Source of the DNA: Huiozyma naganishii CBS 8797
Taxonomy: Eukaryota; Ascomycota; Saccharomycetes; Saccharomycetales; Saccharomycetaceae
NCBI RefSeq assembly: GCF_000348985.1
Contig: NC_035926.1
Location: forward strand, 682,001-746,000
Length of the DNA stretch: 64,000 nucleotides
Direction of reading: 5' to 3'
Part shown: positions 1 to 9,408 of the stretch, in pieces
Numbering within the stretch: the first letter of the stretch is position 1
Layout: each line of letters begins with the position of its first letter
Notes under the pieces: generated by a model
Seen by the model: the letters and a program-made list of their open reading frames with translations, nothing else
Told to the model about the DNA's origin: nothing
The model's database searches: none
Program-made: the position numbers and the translations under genes

Positions 1-1088
1 CTTAAAATGACGGTTTCACAAGGAAGTTGAATATCATTTGGTTGTATGCTATCGAGGAAATGAGTGGTTAAAATTGCAATTTTTTTGATACTATGGGACT
101 CGCTCTGTTTTGCATATTCGTCATGAACAATGGATTGAAAGCTCAGCAGCTTTCCTGCCTTTGACTTTGACTTCGTTGGAGTTAGGAGCAACACAGTCGC
201 ACTGGGTGAATAATGTTTATATTTCATGCCTGGTGTCCTCACTTTCTCGTGAAGTGCTACATTATTTTTATTCTCTACTTTACAATCTTGCCAAGCTGCC
301 CCACCTAATTTTAGGATATCCTCATATGTGAAACCGCCCGGTCTTAAGAGCATAGGTGGGTCGCACAGACCGTCGACTACGGTGCTCTCTACACCAACAT
401 TGCATGAACCCCCGTCAAGAATCAAAGGAATTTTCCCCTGTAAATCGTGGTAAACGTGAGATGCTTTTGTTGGTGATGGTCTCGTCGATGCATTTGCAGA
501 TGGGGCTGCAATCGGCGTGTCACTTAATGCAATCAGTGCCCTGGCTACAGGGTCAGAAGGGATCCTAAGGGCAAACGTTGGCTGCCCTGCAGTGGTGTAT
601 TGAGATAATGAATCGTGTGTCCGTGGTATAGGAAGCAGAATGGTTAACGGACCCGGCCATAATTTTTCGATCAGTGGGTGATATATTTTGGGTACATTCT
701 GTAAGATGGATGTGGTTGGCAGGTCCCATTCGTTAAATATCCTTCTGTTCAGTTGATCTATTGAAGAAATGTGTGTTATCAGTGGGTTATCGGCCGGCCG
801 GTTCTTTGCCTTGTAGATGTTTTTAACAGACTCATCGTTCATAGCCGAGCCACCAAGACCGTACACTGTCTCTGTCGGAAATGCTACAGTGTCATTGGTA
901 TCTCGTATGATCTTGGCCGCTTCCAATAATGCCTTTTCCGTCTCAGGGTCTGATACCTGTGGTAGTGATCCATCAAATATTGAGTTTGCTGAGAAATGTA
1001 TAGATTGCGGATTTACTTTAAGTATCTTAGTATTGAACAGGTCACCCATGTTTGATAGCAATCTTCTTAGTAGCTTGGAACTCAACAT
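1..1088 (-). CDS. SUA5: Threonylcarbamoyl-AMP synthase Sua5, 3' end cut by window edge
   Basis: This enzyme makes threonylcarbamoyl-AMP from threonine, bicarbonate and ATP, the first step of the t6A modification of ANN-decoding tRNAs. Reading the minus strand from the ATG at 1088-1086 gives about 362 open codons to the window edge; the S. cerevisiae protein is about 426 residues. The YrdC-type core is clear: a PTETVYGLG motif, KxRPxxxPL, a WPGPLT motif, a PSAN segment, and the linker motif GMKYKHYSP leading into the C-terminal Sua5 domain. The extreme C terminus lies outside the window. An alternative start is Met14. A PAC/RRPE promoter pair lies just upstream. In S. cerevisiae SUA5 is YGL169W, close to the other YGL16x genes found here. 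Confidence 0.93.
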   Translation of the reverse strand, partial: MLSSKLLRRLLSNMGDLFNTKILKVNPQSIHFSANSIFDGSLPQVSDPETEKALLEAAKIIRDTNDTVAFPTETVYGLGGSAMNDESVKNIYKAKNRPADNPLITHISSIDQLNRRIFNEWDLPTTSILQNVPKIYHPLIEKLWPGPLTILLPIPRTHDSLSQYTTAGQPTFALRIPSDPVARALIALSDTPIAAPSANASTRPSPTKASHVYHDLQGKIPLILDGGSCNVGVESTVVDGLCDPPMLLRPGGFTYEDILKLGGAAWQDCKVENKNNVALHEKVRTPGMKYKHYSPSATVLLLTPTKSKSKAGKLLSFQSIVHDEYAKQSESHSIKKIAILTTHFLDSIQPNDIQLPCETVIL

Positions 1089-1125
1089 TTACTTGCTAAC
1101 AATCAACGCAATTGAACTTTTTGAA

Positions 1126-1153
1126 CGATGAGCATCGATTGTTGTAAAATTTT
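1126..1153. promoter_or_regulatory. PAC and RRPE motif pair upstream of SUA5
   Basis: The plus strand reads CGATGAGC at 1126-1133, the core of the PAC element bound by Tod6/Dot6. A perfect AAAATTTT at 1146-1153 is the core of the RRPE element linked to Stb3. They lie about 40 and 60 bases upstream of the SUA5 ATG. This paired arrangement is typical of yeast ribosome-biogenesis and tRNA-modification genes. Function is inferred from motif match and position only. Confidence 0.45.
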
Positions 1154-1932
1154 GACACCCATAATTGCACATCGATTTTTTTTTCTCTTTTTCCCAATGA
1201 CCAGTTTTCTAGTATCACAGCTGGTAATTAGGCTTTAAGGTCCGTTGAGAGTTTGCCCCAAATAATTTAGCTATTTTGGAACTGCAATTGAACAGGGCTC
1301 CAAAACATTTCCTGGTATGATGAATTTTGTTTTGTTATTAGTCTTGTCTTTTGGAGCCATGAGACGGATAAGTGAATAACAAATGAAATTATAGGGCTCA
1401 GTATTTCCACATCAACTAGCGTCCAGAACCAGCTGAATATTAGTGAATGGATCAACACGAGAAAATAACTGGTGTCGTGGTGCTGGAAAGTATTATTGTT
1501 GTCATTTTTATCTTTTGAATAAAGACTATATCGAACAATGGTCCTTGAGGGTACTAGTTGAGGTGTGTTGCAAAAGGTGTTTGTTTAAGGGGATCAATTC
1601 ATTGATACAAAAAGACGCAGGAGGCTCTCTTGTGCCCTAATCATTCAAAGTGGGTACTTATTTTCCAGTATATTGACCAATACGGGGAACTCTTGGTCTG
1701 AAGCCGCAACTCTTTTTTTAAAGCTTTTGATATTCTCACCTAGGTAAATTTAAATGGGCGTGTGGTTTTCTACTCTTCCTTAAATCCAATGAAGGGCAGT
1801 AGATAACTGATCATCCCTGTGAGCTGCTGAATGGAGGTTTTTTTGCTTGAACAGTTGACTGGCTAAAGTAGGTTGTGATTGAATAAAGTACGTAAGGACT
1901 GTTTGATGTTCTTATTTATACCGTATAGGTAG
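1154..1932. other. Non-coding stretch between SUA5 and repeat remnants
   Basis: AT-rich sequence with only short ORFs that resemble nothing I recognise. No tRNA and no clear transposon end is seen. The PMR1 and HUR1 genes that neighbour SUA5 in S. cerevisiae are absent. Confidence 0.5.
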
Positions 1933-2180
1933 TTATACGAGTTTTATTTGTTGTACTTGCCTGATAAGTTGTCTTGGTTTTTGTGTCCTGGATTTAGATG
2001 TCGGTGCAAATACCTTGCGGCTAATATAAGTTCCGGATAACGAGTCATCTGCATGCCTCGAGTGGGTGTTCTCATATGACGGAATTATATTAGTCCATGG
2101 TACTGTATTTGAGAGTGCAACGAGCCATAAGTCCATTTCCAAAGGGAGTTTCGCAATTTATCCTCAAAGAAATCTACAAT
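1933..2180 (+). repeat. Degenerate coding relic, left copy of a pair shared with the right end
   Basis: This stretch aligns with 63584-63800 on the same strand. Short exact matches include TTGTACTTG, CTCGAGTGGGTGT and AGTCCATTTCCAA. In one plus-strand frame both copies encode a similar peptide containing ACLEWV, a TV-E core and SISKG, so they look like decayed copies of one protein-coding sequence. The left copy has an in-frame stop upstream of ACLEWV. I cannot name the protein. Retroelement origin is possible, given the nearby debris, but not shown. Confidence 0.5.
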
Positions 2181-2313
2181 TTTCTATTAGTTCAGAAATA
2201 TAATTTTAATATTTAGAATTATAACAATTTACCAAAAATTAAAATAAACAAAAAATACTTCTTGAAAGATGCTTTTGAACATACCTATTACAGGCTGGTT
2301 TGTGCTGGAGAAA

Positions 2314-2528
2314 TGTTGGAATTCCGCAGATGAATACAGAAATGCGATAAGAAGTAAAATTAGAGATGCTACAATTGAGGTAGTGGTCTTGCCAGCTGTC
2401 ATTCACGCGTTTTTACCCAGATTCGGTAGTAACGCGTAAAATGAAAGCTGACGAGACCACTACCTCAATTGTAGCATCTCTAATTTTACTCTTACCGCAT
2501 TTCTGCATTCATCTGCGGAATTCCAACA
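2314..2528. repeat. 215-bp palindromic element with TGTTGGAATTCC ends
   Basis: The left arm 2314-2388 (75 bases) is the near-perfect reverse complement of 2455-2528 (74 bases). The symmetry continues imperfectly inwards through CAGCT and ACGCGT blocks, leaving a loop of roughly 20 bases. The ends, TGTTGGAATTCC and GGAATTCCAACA, have the TG...CA form and resemble Ty1/Ty2 delta LTR termini. The element ends 354 bases upstream of a tRNA-Gly gene, within the zone where Ty1-type elements insert. It may be two LTR fragments joined head to head, or a small foldback element. No clear target duplication is visible. Confidence 0.7.
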
Positions 2529-2774
2529 TAAAGGAAGAGAGACGAGGATTTCAATGACTGCAATCTGTGGCCTTTATATAATAATTGGTGAAGCTGGATC
2601 AGACCGCATTAGCTTGGGTCTGTACGTTCGTTATATGTATATTGCGCGAATATTGATTAGTGCATGTTGCACATAGCGTGTTGCATGTTGCATGGTAACT
2701 ATTGTTTGTCGCTAAGGGTTGCCTTGTGAAAGAGGGCTTATTGTGTATGTCTCGTATAAGAGAGTTACTGTCAT
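2529..2774. other. Non-coding flank between palindrome and tRNA-Gly
   Basis: No gene is recognisable. The sequence has GTTGCATGTTGCA-type short repeats around 2665-2695. Part of it may be the body of an old LTR whose 5' boundary lies at 2864 on the minus strand. Confidence 0.4.
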
Positions 2775-2864
2775 AATTGGAACTGTGTGAGTTCGTGAAG
2801 AGAGCTGGGTCTCGTGGATGAGAGCTGGGTCTCGTAATTGGAATTGTATGAGTTCCATATTACA
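2775..2864 (-). repeat. Probable solo-LTR remnant with an internal short duplication
   Basis: On the minus strand the segment begins TGTAATAT at 2864. These eight bases are also the first eight of the right LTR of the Ty3-type element (16716). The boundary lies exactly 18 bases upstream of tRNA-Gly, the same distance as in the second tRNA-Gly. Inside it, AGAGCTGGGTCTCGT occurs at 2801-2815 and again at 2821-2835, flanked by two near copies of AATTGGAACTGTGTGAGTTC (2775-2794 and 2836-2855). The far LTR end was not located, so the extent is uncertain. Confidence 0.4.
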
Positions 2865-2882
2865 ATTTTTCATCAAATACAA

Positions 2883-2953
2883 GCGCAAGTGGTTTAGTGG
2901 TAAAATCCAACGTTGCCATCGTTGGGCCCCCGGTTCGATTCCGGGCTTGCGCA
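2883..2953 (+). tRNA. tG(GCC): tRNA-Gly(GCC)
   Basis: The 71-base gene folds as a cloverleaf. The acceptor stem is GCGCAAG with CTTGCGC, the anticodon loop carries GCC, and the T arm is CCCGGTTCGATTCCGGG-like. It has no intron and is followed within a few bases by a T-rich Pol III terminator. An identical gene lies at 12190-12260 on the other strand, and the 18 bases upstream are identical too. Confidence 0.97.
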
Positions 2954-3290
2954 TTCTTTTTTCTTTTACAACCCTCTCTCTTTTTATTCTTTGGAAGAAA
3001 GTCTGTCATGTTCCGTGCAAAACCCTGAACATTCAATTTATCAACCCTATGTCCTCTTTTCATGGTTTACGCTTCTTCTATGTACCGTTTGAACATATCA
3101 GCAAAATGGGCCCAGTGGCTAAGCCACCACAGCTATGGTGCCTCTTCTTTTCAATATCACTATATACGAATATGACTTGCTACCGCGATAGTTTAGAAGG
3201 GGAATGCATTTCTGCGGGACAGAACGGTCCCATAGATGATATATTATACCATTGGTAGTGCAGTGAACAGATACGTTTGGGGCGTACAGG
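2954..3290. other. Intergenic: tRNA-Gly terminator and YIP5 promoter
   Basis: A T-rich run directly after the tRNA (about 2956-2968) should end Pol III transcription. The rest is the presumed YIP5 promoter. No further gene or element is seen. Confidence 0.5.
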
Positions 3291-4193
3291 ATGGCAGGTA
3301 ACACTCGGTACACGAAGATTGATGACGGACTGGATGGGGTCGACGATTTTCTAGATGAACCCAATCCCTTTGAAGAAGTGGATGTTCAAGGACCAGATGC
3401 AAACAAGACAGTTCCCGATTTTGTTCCGACCGACCACGTGGATATGCTACCACCTGCTTATGATGCCACGATACAGTTGGAGAGTGACACTCATGCGAAT
3501 GATACAAATAACGCCCGTGACTTGCCTGCTGGATTTTTGAACTATTATTCGAGATATTTCCAAATGTCAGCTGAGACTCTACGAAGGAGAGTTCTTTCCA
3601 CTTTGAAGTTCAATGGTTCCATTTTCGCCAATGAGGACAATGCGGACATATCTGAAAGAGAAGAACTGTATGGTGCTGTATGGATAACGACAAGTGTAAT
3701 CCTGATAAAATTTTTGTTTCCCAGCTTGATCGACATGTTTTTCCGTCAATTGATTCTGGGTGAAAACGTTGGCAAAGAGGATAGCGGGAGTACCCTTTAC
3801 GGTAAATTGATTACATCCGTATGGTTGTTTGCGATCTACACTTTCTGCTTCCCGCTAGTCGTGGGCCAAGCGATTAAAAATAGACCCGCGGAGGCGATAA
3901 ACCAAAAGATGAACAACTGGGTGAACTTAATCTCCTGTTACGGTTACAACAATCTGATCTGGTTGGTTGTTTTCCCCGTTTGCGATGTGTTGACTCAGTT
4001 CAAGAATTTGAAACTAATTTCGTTGGTACAATGGGCTATTGTGGCACTCGGTTGGGTCAAATCGGCTCTTTTTTTTTCCGCACATTTAAAAGTTGGGGAA
4101 ACTACGCAGGCGTTGACATCTACAGGCCCGTTACTTGTGTTGGTTGGGGGGCATGCAATTTTTTGTATTCTGGTGCTAGTGTTATTGAAATGA
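3291..4193 (+). CDS. YIP5: Yip1-family Golgi membrane protein Yip5
   Basis: This 300-residue protein matches the Yip5 branch of the YIP1 family, multi-span membrane proteins of the ER-Golgi system that bind prenylated Rab GTPases. The N-terminal cytosolic part has the family's GVDDF--EPNPFEE segment (about residues 14-29), and LNYYSRYFQ lies near residue 83. The C-terminal half is a set of hydrophobic segments (residues about 130-300), including an LYGAVWITTSV stretch and WAIVALGW. Length is close to the S. cerevisiae protein (about 310). It converges on SUT1, as YGL161C and YGL162W do in S. cerevisiae. Confidence 0.9.
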   Translation: MAGNTRYTKIDDGLDGVDDFLDEPNPFEEVDVQGPDANKTVPDFVPTDHVDMLPPAYDATIQLESDTHANDTNNARDLPAGFLNYYSRYFQMSAETLRRRVLSTLKFNGSIFANEDNADISEREELYGAVWITTSVILIKFLFPSLIDMFFRQLILGENVGKEDSGSTLYGKLITSVWLFAIYTFCFPLVVGQAIKNRPAEAINQKMNNWVNLISCYGYNNLIWLVVFPVCDVLTQFKNLKLISLVQWAIVALGWVKSALFFSAHLKVGETTQALTSTGPLLVLVGGHAIFCILVLVLLK

Positions 4194-4365
4194 GTCAGGT
4201 GCAATACTGCTACGTTTCCGATTTTTTTTGAATGTATCTTTTGTACATACGTTGAATATGTATGCGTCTATATATAAAGCATCTATTTAAAATCATTCAT
4301 TTTCTCTCTTTGGTACAATGCATGGGATGTGCGTAATTTGGGTCGCCAACCAGTGTCCTAAAGAA

Positions 4366-5367
4366 TCAGAACCCTGTATTATGGTAGTCAGTGACTGTCA
4401 TTTCGTCTATCTGTGTTTTATTGCTTGAAAGCGACGAGATCTTGGAGAAGATATTGATGTCTGACCTCGTGAACCCCTTGGAAAAGATGCAGCATTCGAT
4501 GTCTGGTGTTGTGACGGCGTAGTTTGTTTCGTGTCTCCCCTGTTTCTTGTAGCATGAGGTACACGATTTGAAGATGATCAACTTGTCCAAGTGTTTAACG
4601 AGGTGGCAATCGTTCTTCTTAATATCGTGCCACGTGCTTGCGTGTATGCTGAGTTTCTGCAGGGCTGGTAGAGCGTCTGTGAACTCCTGTTTGGTCAGTA
4701 CGTGGTGTAGTTTATCGTTGCACAGAGTGAGTATCGATTCGTTCTGTGCAATGACCTCTATAATTGCATCACATTTAATTTTCTTCAATCTGCACTGGTC
4801 ACAACTTGGACCGTTCCGTTGTCTCTTCGACGTCTTCAAAGGTTTTGGTTCCTGTTTCTTTATCTTGGCGACTTTCTTAGGTGAGAACGAGAATCTTTTC
4901 TTTCCTGGTTTTTTCCTCGTATTTCCGTCATCGAAATCCTGAGTGACTATAGCGCGAACTACAAGCGGAGTTATCGAGTTGCTTGGTGGCTCACTGGGAG
5001 GCGGGGTGATTGAGGCTATACCGACTGGGTTCATGTAGTGTGGTTTCTGAGCACGAGAGATCCCCTTAAGAGGCACTACTGAGTTATTCAACTGTTCCAA
5101 GACTGGAGAATTTCTCAAATTTTTAGTGGCCACGTGAGCCAAGTTTTCCAGATCTGATTGTTTCAATGGTGGTGAGGGTGAGTTCATCAACCCCTTGACA
5201 CTCGCGGCATTGCTCTTAGAACCCGCACCGAGTCTATTGCTCCAGCTGTTTAGTAGAGGGTCTGTCGCGTTAGACAAGGAAACCGGCTGCACGTGCACGA
5301 GATCGGGCAGCAGCAGCGGTGGGAGAGTATCGTTGTTGTTGTTGGACACAGGTATACTGAACGGCAT
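4366..5367 (-). CDS. SUT1: Zn2Cys6 transcription factor Sut1/Sut2
   Basis: This 333-residue protein has a Gal4-type zinc cluster beginning CDQCRLKKIKCD at about residue 185. A basic region rich in Lys and Arg precedes it, and a long C-terminal extension contains further Cys residues (CTSC, CC). The wide spacing of the later cysteines is typical of Sut1/Sut2, regulators of sterol uptake and hypoxic genes. The N-terminal half is low in complexity, with many Ser, Pro and Asn. Its place between YIP5 and RAD54 matches YGL162W and favours SUT1 over its paralogue SUT2. It is transcribed divergently from RAD54 across a 1.1-kb spacer. Confidence 0.85.
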   Translation of the reverse strand: MPFSIPVSNNNNDTLPPLLLPDLVHVQPVSLSNATDPLLNSWSNRLGAGSKSNAASVKGLMNSPSPPLKQSDLENLAHVATKNLRNSPVLEQLNNSVVPLKGISRAQKPHYMNPVGIASITPPPSEPPSNSITPLVVRAIVTQDFDDGNTRKKPGKKRFSFSPKKVAKIKKQEPKPLKTSKRQRNGPSCDQCRLKKIKCDAIIEVIAQNESILTLCNDKLHHVLTKQEFTDALPALQKLSIHASTWHDIKKNDCHLVKHLDKLIIFKSCTSCYKKQGRHETNYAVTTPDIECCIFSKGFTRSDINIFSKISSLSSNKTQIDEMTVTDYHNTGF

Positions 5368-6493
5368 GGTGTAAGATGCAACAACAATTGTGTGTAACCG
5401 GTCTCGATGCTGCTACGGGGAGAACGAAACAACAGCTATATATCGAAACTCTACCTATCCATCTACTCTCCACCGTATATATATATATACATATATATAG
5501 GTATACCGTATTGCGTATGTAATCTACGAATGATCCGAAGACAAAAAAGAAAGCAAAAAAACTGCTCGACGACGAAAACGCGAACGAGCAGCGCCCAAAC
5601 GGGCGAATTTACCGGAATTCGCAACCGTTCTGAGTGCAGTCCCCGCAGAAAACACCGCAGGAAGCCCGAGGAAAAAACCCCGATAACCCGTGGGCCAAAA
5701 CGCCCCGAAACCGTGTTACGTCAACACTCCTGCGCCGTTGTTCTGCGGTTTCGCTGCACCCTGCCGACTCTGCTTCCCCTTGTGGCTGCGGCATTTTCTG
5801 CGGCGCCGGACAGGCCTAACCGGAAGAACCTCAAACTGCCTATTGTGGCGGTTTCTCCGGAAAGAAACAATAGAAGAGGCAAAACAGGAAAGGAAAAAAC
5901 TCGGCACAGCGCGGGAAACGTGGGCCCGCCGGCACAGAGCAGCCCGTGCAGCGGCCGCGGTGGGACCTGGTTCGGACCACTAAACTCCCCTTTCTCTCCT
6001 CTCTCTCTCTCTCTCTCTTCCACGGACCTTCTCGCCTCGAGGCCGGTGGAGTTTGTAGCTGGGACCGGAACCGAGAGCGAAGTCCGCCCTGTTGCCTGAT
6101 CGGGCATTCGCCTGCTCGGCTGCGGGCATTGCGGTATTGCGCAGCGGAAAGCGGGGTGGAACGACAGCCTGTGTCGTGAGTGTCGTGGCGCGCCCCCCCC
6201 CCACATGGGTCCCAAACGCAGGGGTTGTATATGCTACATCTGGTGCTCGCGCGCTCGCAAAGCAGCGGTTCTGGACTAGGTGTAGATACTCTGGCTGCGA
6301 CCGTTGTGGCCGGGTAAAACAGCAGATTTTTCTCGAGGAACCGTTTACGGCCAGATCAGGAAGAAAAAGAAAAGAAAGTGATTTTTGACGCGATTTAGAG
6401 ATGCGCGAGAGTTTGTACTTAACACCGTATCTTGAAGAATGTCCAGTGGGCCACACGCCACTGGGTTGTCTTGGTCAGTGAGGGAGTGTGAGT
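5368..6493. promoter_or_regulatory. Long divergent SUT1/RAD54 promoter region
   Basis: This 1.1-kb spacer serves both genes. An alternating AT tract at 5476-5499 lies about 110 bases upstream of SUT1 and is a good TATA candidate. A CT-repeat tract lies at about 5994-6020 and a run of ten C at 6193-6202. Most of the spacer is unusually GC-rich for yeast intergenic DNA. Overlapping ORFs of up to 230 codons on both strands are low-complexity and look fortuitous. Confidence 0.5.
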
Positions 6494-9202
6494 ATGGCGA
6501 AAAGTAGATACCCAGATAGACCGCCTAATGGGATAGGCTTTGGGGATAGGCCCAAGTTGGTCCCGAAGCCGCTGAATGTGGAAGTTGCCTTCAGTAAGCT
6601 CACGAAGCCGTTTAAAGTGCCGTACAAAGTAACGAAACGAGGCGATTCTGCGCGTGCTGGTGCTGCTGGTGGGTTGACGTTGCGGAGGAGGTCCAAGACT
6701 AGGTCGTATGCTGGGATGGATCTTTCAGCGGAAACTCCAGAGGTCACAGACACGGAGGGGAGACACCCGGTGAGAAAGGACGCCCTCAGCTCTAAGAGAC
6801 TGCTGTTGGAGCCGGAGAGACTAGGTAATATAGAGGTCACGTTGAGGCGATCGTTCACGGTGCCCATAAAGGGTTACATACAGAGACATAGCTTACCACT
6901 GACTTTGGGGACTAAGAAAAAAGTTATTCCGGAACCAAGACCACTGCATGATCCGGCAGGCGAGTTTGCTATAGTACTGTACGACCCGTCAGTAGACGGA
7001 GATATGTTAGTGGAAGATGAAACGCAGAAGCAAACCCCGTCTCAGTCACCGCCACCGGCAAAGGTGCCAGCAAAGATCTCGAAGAATCGGGGGTCTCCAG
7101 TGCCACCAGATACACCGGCAGAACCGCCTAAGAAAAAATACACACATCCAAGACTGCTCTCGAATGGTGTCAGAAACAAAACGTTGCAGGAACTTCTGGG
7201 GATGGACGACTTGAACAACATTGAAAAGAAGTTCGCTAACGTCCCCGTGGTAATCGACCCGAAATTGTCCAAGATATTGAGACCGCATCAAGTGGAAGGT
7301 GTCAAGTTCTTGTACAGGTGTGTGACAGGCCTTGCAATGAAGGACTTCATGGACGCTGAAAAGTTAAACACAATGAAGGAGCCGTCCCAATTGCCGCCAC
7401 AGCTGGAACCAGAGGGTAAAAGCCCAGCTAAGAACTCAGCTAAGGAACCAGTGGCAGAGGTGGTACCGGCCAGGAGAGGCGCATATGGGTGCATTATGGC
7501 TGATGAAATGGGACTCGGGAAGACGCTTCAATGTATTGCCCTGATGTGGACTCTTCTGAGACAGGGTCCGCAAGGTAAACGGCTCATCGATAAGTGCATA
7601 ATTGTTTGTCCATCATCGCTGGTAAACAACTGGGCCAACGAGTTGGTTAAATGGCTAGGACCGGGGACATTATCACCACTGGCCATCGATGGGAAGAAAT
7701 CTTCTCTCGTGTCAGGCAGCTCCACGGTTTCAGAGGCAGTGCACGCTTGGGCGCAGGCGAAGGGGAGGAACGTCGTGAAACCCGTGCTTATCATATCGTA
7801 CGAGACACTGCGTAGGAATGTCGACCAATTAAAGAACTGTAACGTAGGGCTAATGCTGGCAGATGAGGGCCATAGATTGAAGAACGGTGACTCACTCACG
7901 TTTACGGCACTGGATAGTATCAACTGTCCCAGAAGAGTGATCCTATCCGGTACACCTATCCAAAACGATCTTTCTGAATACTTTGCGTTGTTAAACTTCT
8001 CAAACCCAGGGTTACTAGGAACAAGGGCAGAATTTAGGAAGAATTTTGAATTGCCCATCTTAAGAGGACGAGACGCAGGAGCGACAGATAAAGAAATCAA
8101 AAAAAGTGAGGGCCAATTGGAGAAACTATCCAACGTGGTGTCCAAGTTCATCATCAGAAGAACTAACGATATTTTGTCAAAGTATCTGCCTTGCAAGTAT
8201 GAGCACGTCATTTTCGTTAACTTAAAACCCTTCCAGCACCATCTTTACAAGGAACTGCTGGAATCAAGATCCGTGAAAAAAACAACAAATGGCGAAGGTG
8301 GCTCACAACCTTTACAGGCAATCGGTATACTGAAGAAATTATGCAACCATCCGAACCTGATAGAATTTGAGAAGGAATTTGGGGAGGATTACCCAGATAA
8401 ACTACAAATTCCGCCCAATTACAACTTCCCCGGGAGCAAGTCGAGAGACGTGCAAACGGAGTTCTCTGGGAAGTTTTCCATCTTGCAGCGCTTTCTACAC
8501 AAAATCAAAACCGAATCGGATGACAAAATTGTTTTGATTTCCAACTATACCCAGACGTTGGACTTGATTGAGCGGATGTGCAGGTATCAACATTACGGTT
8601 CTGTAAGATTGGATGGGACCATGACCATCAACAAGAGACAGAATCTAGTAGACAGATTCAATGATCCTGAGGGACAAGAGTTCATTTTCCTACTGAGCTC
8701 CAAAGCCGGTGGGTGTGGTATCAACTTGATTGGTGCAAACAGACTAATCTTGATGGATCCTGATTGGAATCCTGCTGCCGACCAACAGGCGTTGGCAAGA
8801 GTATGGAGAGATGGTCAGAAGAAAGATTGTTTCATTTACAGGTTCATTACAACGGGAAGTATTGAAGAGAAAATATTTCAAAGACAGTCAATGAAAATGA
8901 GTTTAAGTTCGTGTGTTGTCGATGCAAAGGAGGACGTGGAGAGACTTTTCAGCGCGAATAACTTAAAACAGCTTTTCCAGTTCAAAGAGAACACAATTTG
9001 CGAGACGCACGAGACGTACCATTGCAAGCGCTGTGACAAAAACGGTAGGCAAAGGTTGCGCTCCAATGCAATGCTATACGGTGACGCTACTACTTGGAAC
9101 CACTTGAACCACGCTGGACTAGAAAAGACGAACGACCATTTATTGCGTAATGAATTCCATCATAACGATATTAGTTACGCATTCCAGTACATCTCACATT
9201 GA
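6494..9202 (+). CDS. RAD54: DNA repair translocase Rad54
   Basis: Rad54 is a Swi2/Snf2-family double-strand DNA translocase that works with Rad51 in homologous recombination. The predicted protein is 902 residues (about 898 in S. cerevisiae). It begins MAKSRYPDRPPNGIG, the conserved Rad51-interaction end, so the ATG at 6494 is preferred over an upstream in-frame GTG. Helicase motifs are intact: ADEMGLGKT near residue 336, DEGH near 457, SGTPIQND, the DGTM and SSKAGGCGINL motifs, and RVWRDGQKK. A C-terminal Cys-rich segment (CETHETYHCKRC) and the ending FQYISH match the family. Orthology is very secure. Confidence 0.98.
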   Translation: MAKSRYPDRPPNGIGFGDRPKLVPKPLNVEVAFSKLTKPFKVPYKVTKRGDSARAGAAGGLTLRRRSKTRSYAGMDLSAETPEVTDTEGRHPVRKDALSSKRLLLEPERLGNIEVTLRRSFTVPIKGYIQRHSLPLTLGTKKKVIPEPRPLHDPAGEFAIVLYDPSVDGDMLVEDETQKQTPSQSPPPAKVPAKISKNRGSPVPPDTPAEPPKKKYTHPRLLSNGVRNKTLQELLGMDDLNNIEKKFANVPVVIDPKLSKILRPHQVEGVKFLYRCVTGLAMKDFMDAEKLNTMKEPSQLPPQLEPEGKSPAKNSAKEPVAEVVPARRGAYGCIMADEMGLGKTLQCIALMWTLLRQGPQGKRLIDKCIIVCPSSLVNNWANELVKWLGPGTLSPLAIDGKKSSLVSGSSTVSEAVHAWAQAKGRNVVKPVLIISYETLRRNVDQLKNCNVGLMLADEGHRLKNGDSLTFTALDSINCPRRVILSGTPIQNDLSEYFALLNFSNPGLLGTRAEFRKNFELPILRGRDAGATDKEIKKSEGQLEKLSNVVSKFIIRRTNDILSKYLPCKYEHVIFVNLKPFQHHLYKELLESRSVKKTTNGEGGSQPLQAIGILKKLCNHPNLIEFEKEFGEDYPDKLQIPPNYNFPGSKSRDVQTEFSGKFSILQRFLHKIKTESDDKIVLISNYTQTLDLIERMCRYQHYGSVRLDGTMTINKRQNLVDRFNDPEGQEFIFLLSSKAGGCGINLIGANRLILMDPDWNPAADQQALARVWRDGQKKDCFIYRFITTGSIEEKIFQRQSMKMSLSSCVVDAKEDVERLFSANNLKQLFQFKENTICETHETYHCKRCDKNGRQRLRSNAMLYGDATTWNHLNHAGLEKTNDHLLRNEFHHNDISYAFQYISH

Positions 9203-9408
9203 TTACTCCAAGAGATTTTGTTTATTTATAACGTTATTTGCGTGAAGACAACGTCTTGTACGTAGCGCAGTTGTTCCCACCTTTATATATATTCTCTTTT
9301 ACCACCGCACTTAATACTTAAACTTCTGTCAAAATAACGTCAATGAGAAAAAAAGGAAACCGAATGTTAACGATAGTTCTTACTTCATACAGAAACAGAG
9401 TAAGTACA

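Noticed and set aside
2818..3258. 146-codon plus-strand ORF
   Set aside because: It reads through the tRNA-Gly gene and has no family resemblance.
5407..6456. Overlapping ORFs of 97-230 codons on both strands in the SUT1/RAD54 spacer
   Set aside because: They are low-complexity, GC-driven, overlap each other in several frames and resemble no protein; long chance ORFs are expected in GC-rich DNA.
7528..8211. 227-codon minus-strand ORF
   Set aside because: It is the antisense shadow of RAD54 helicase motifs.
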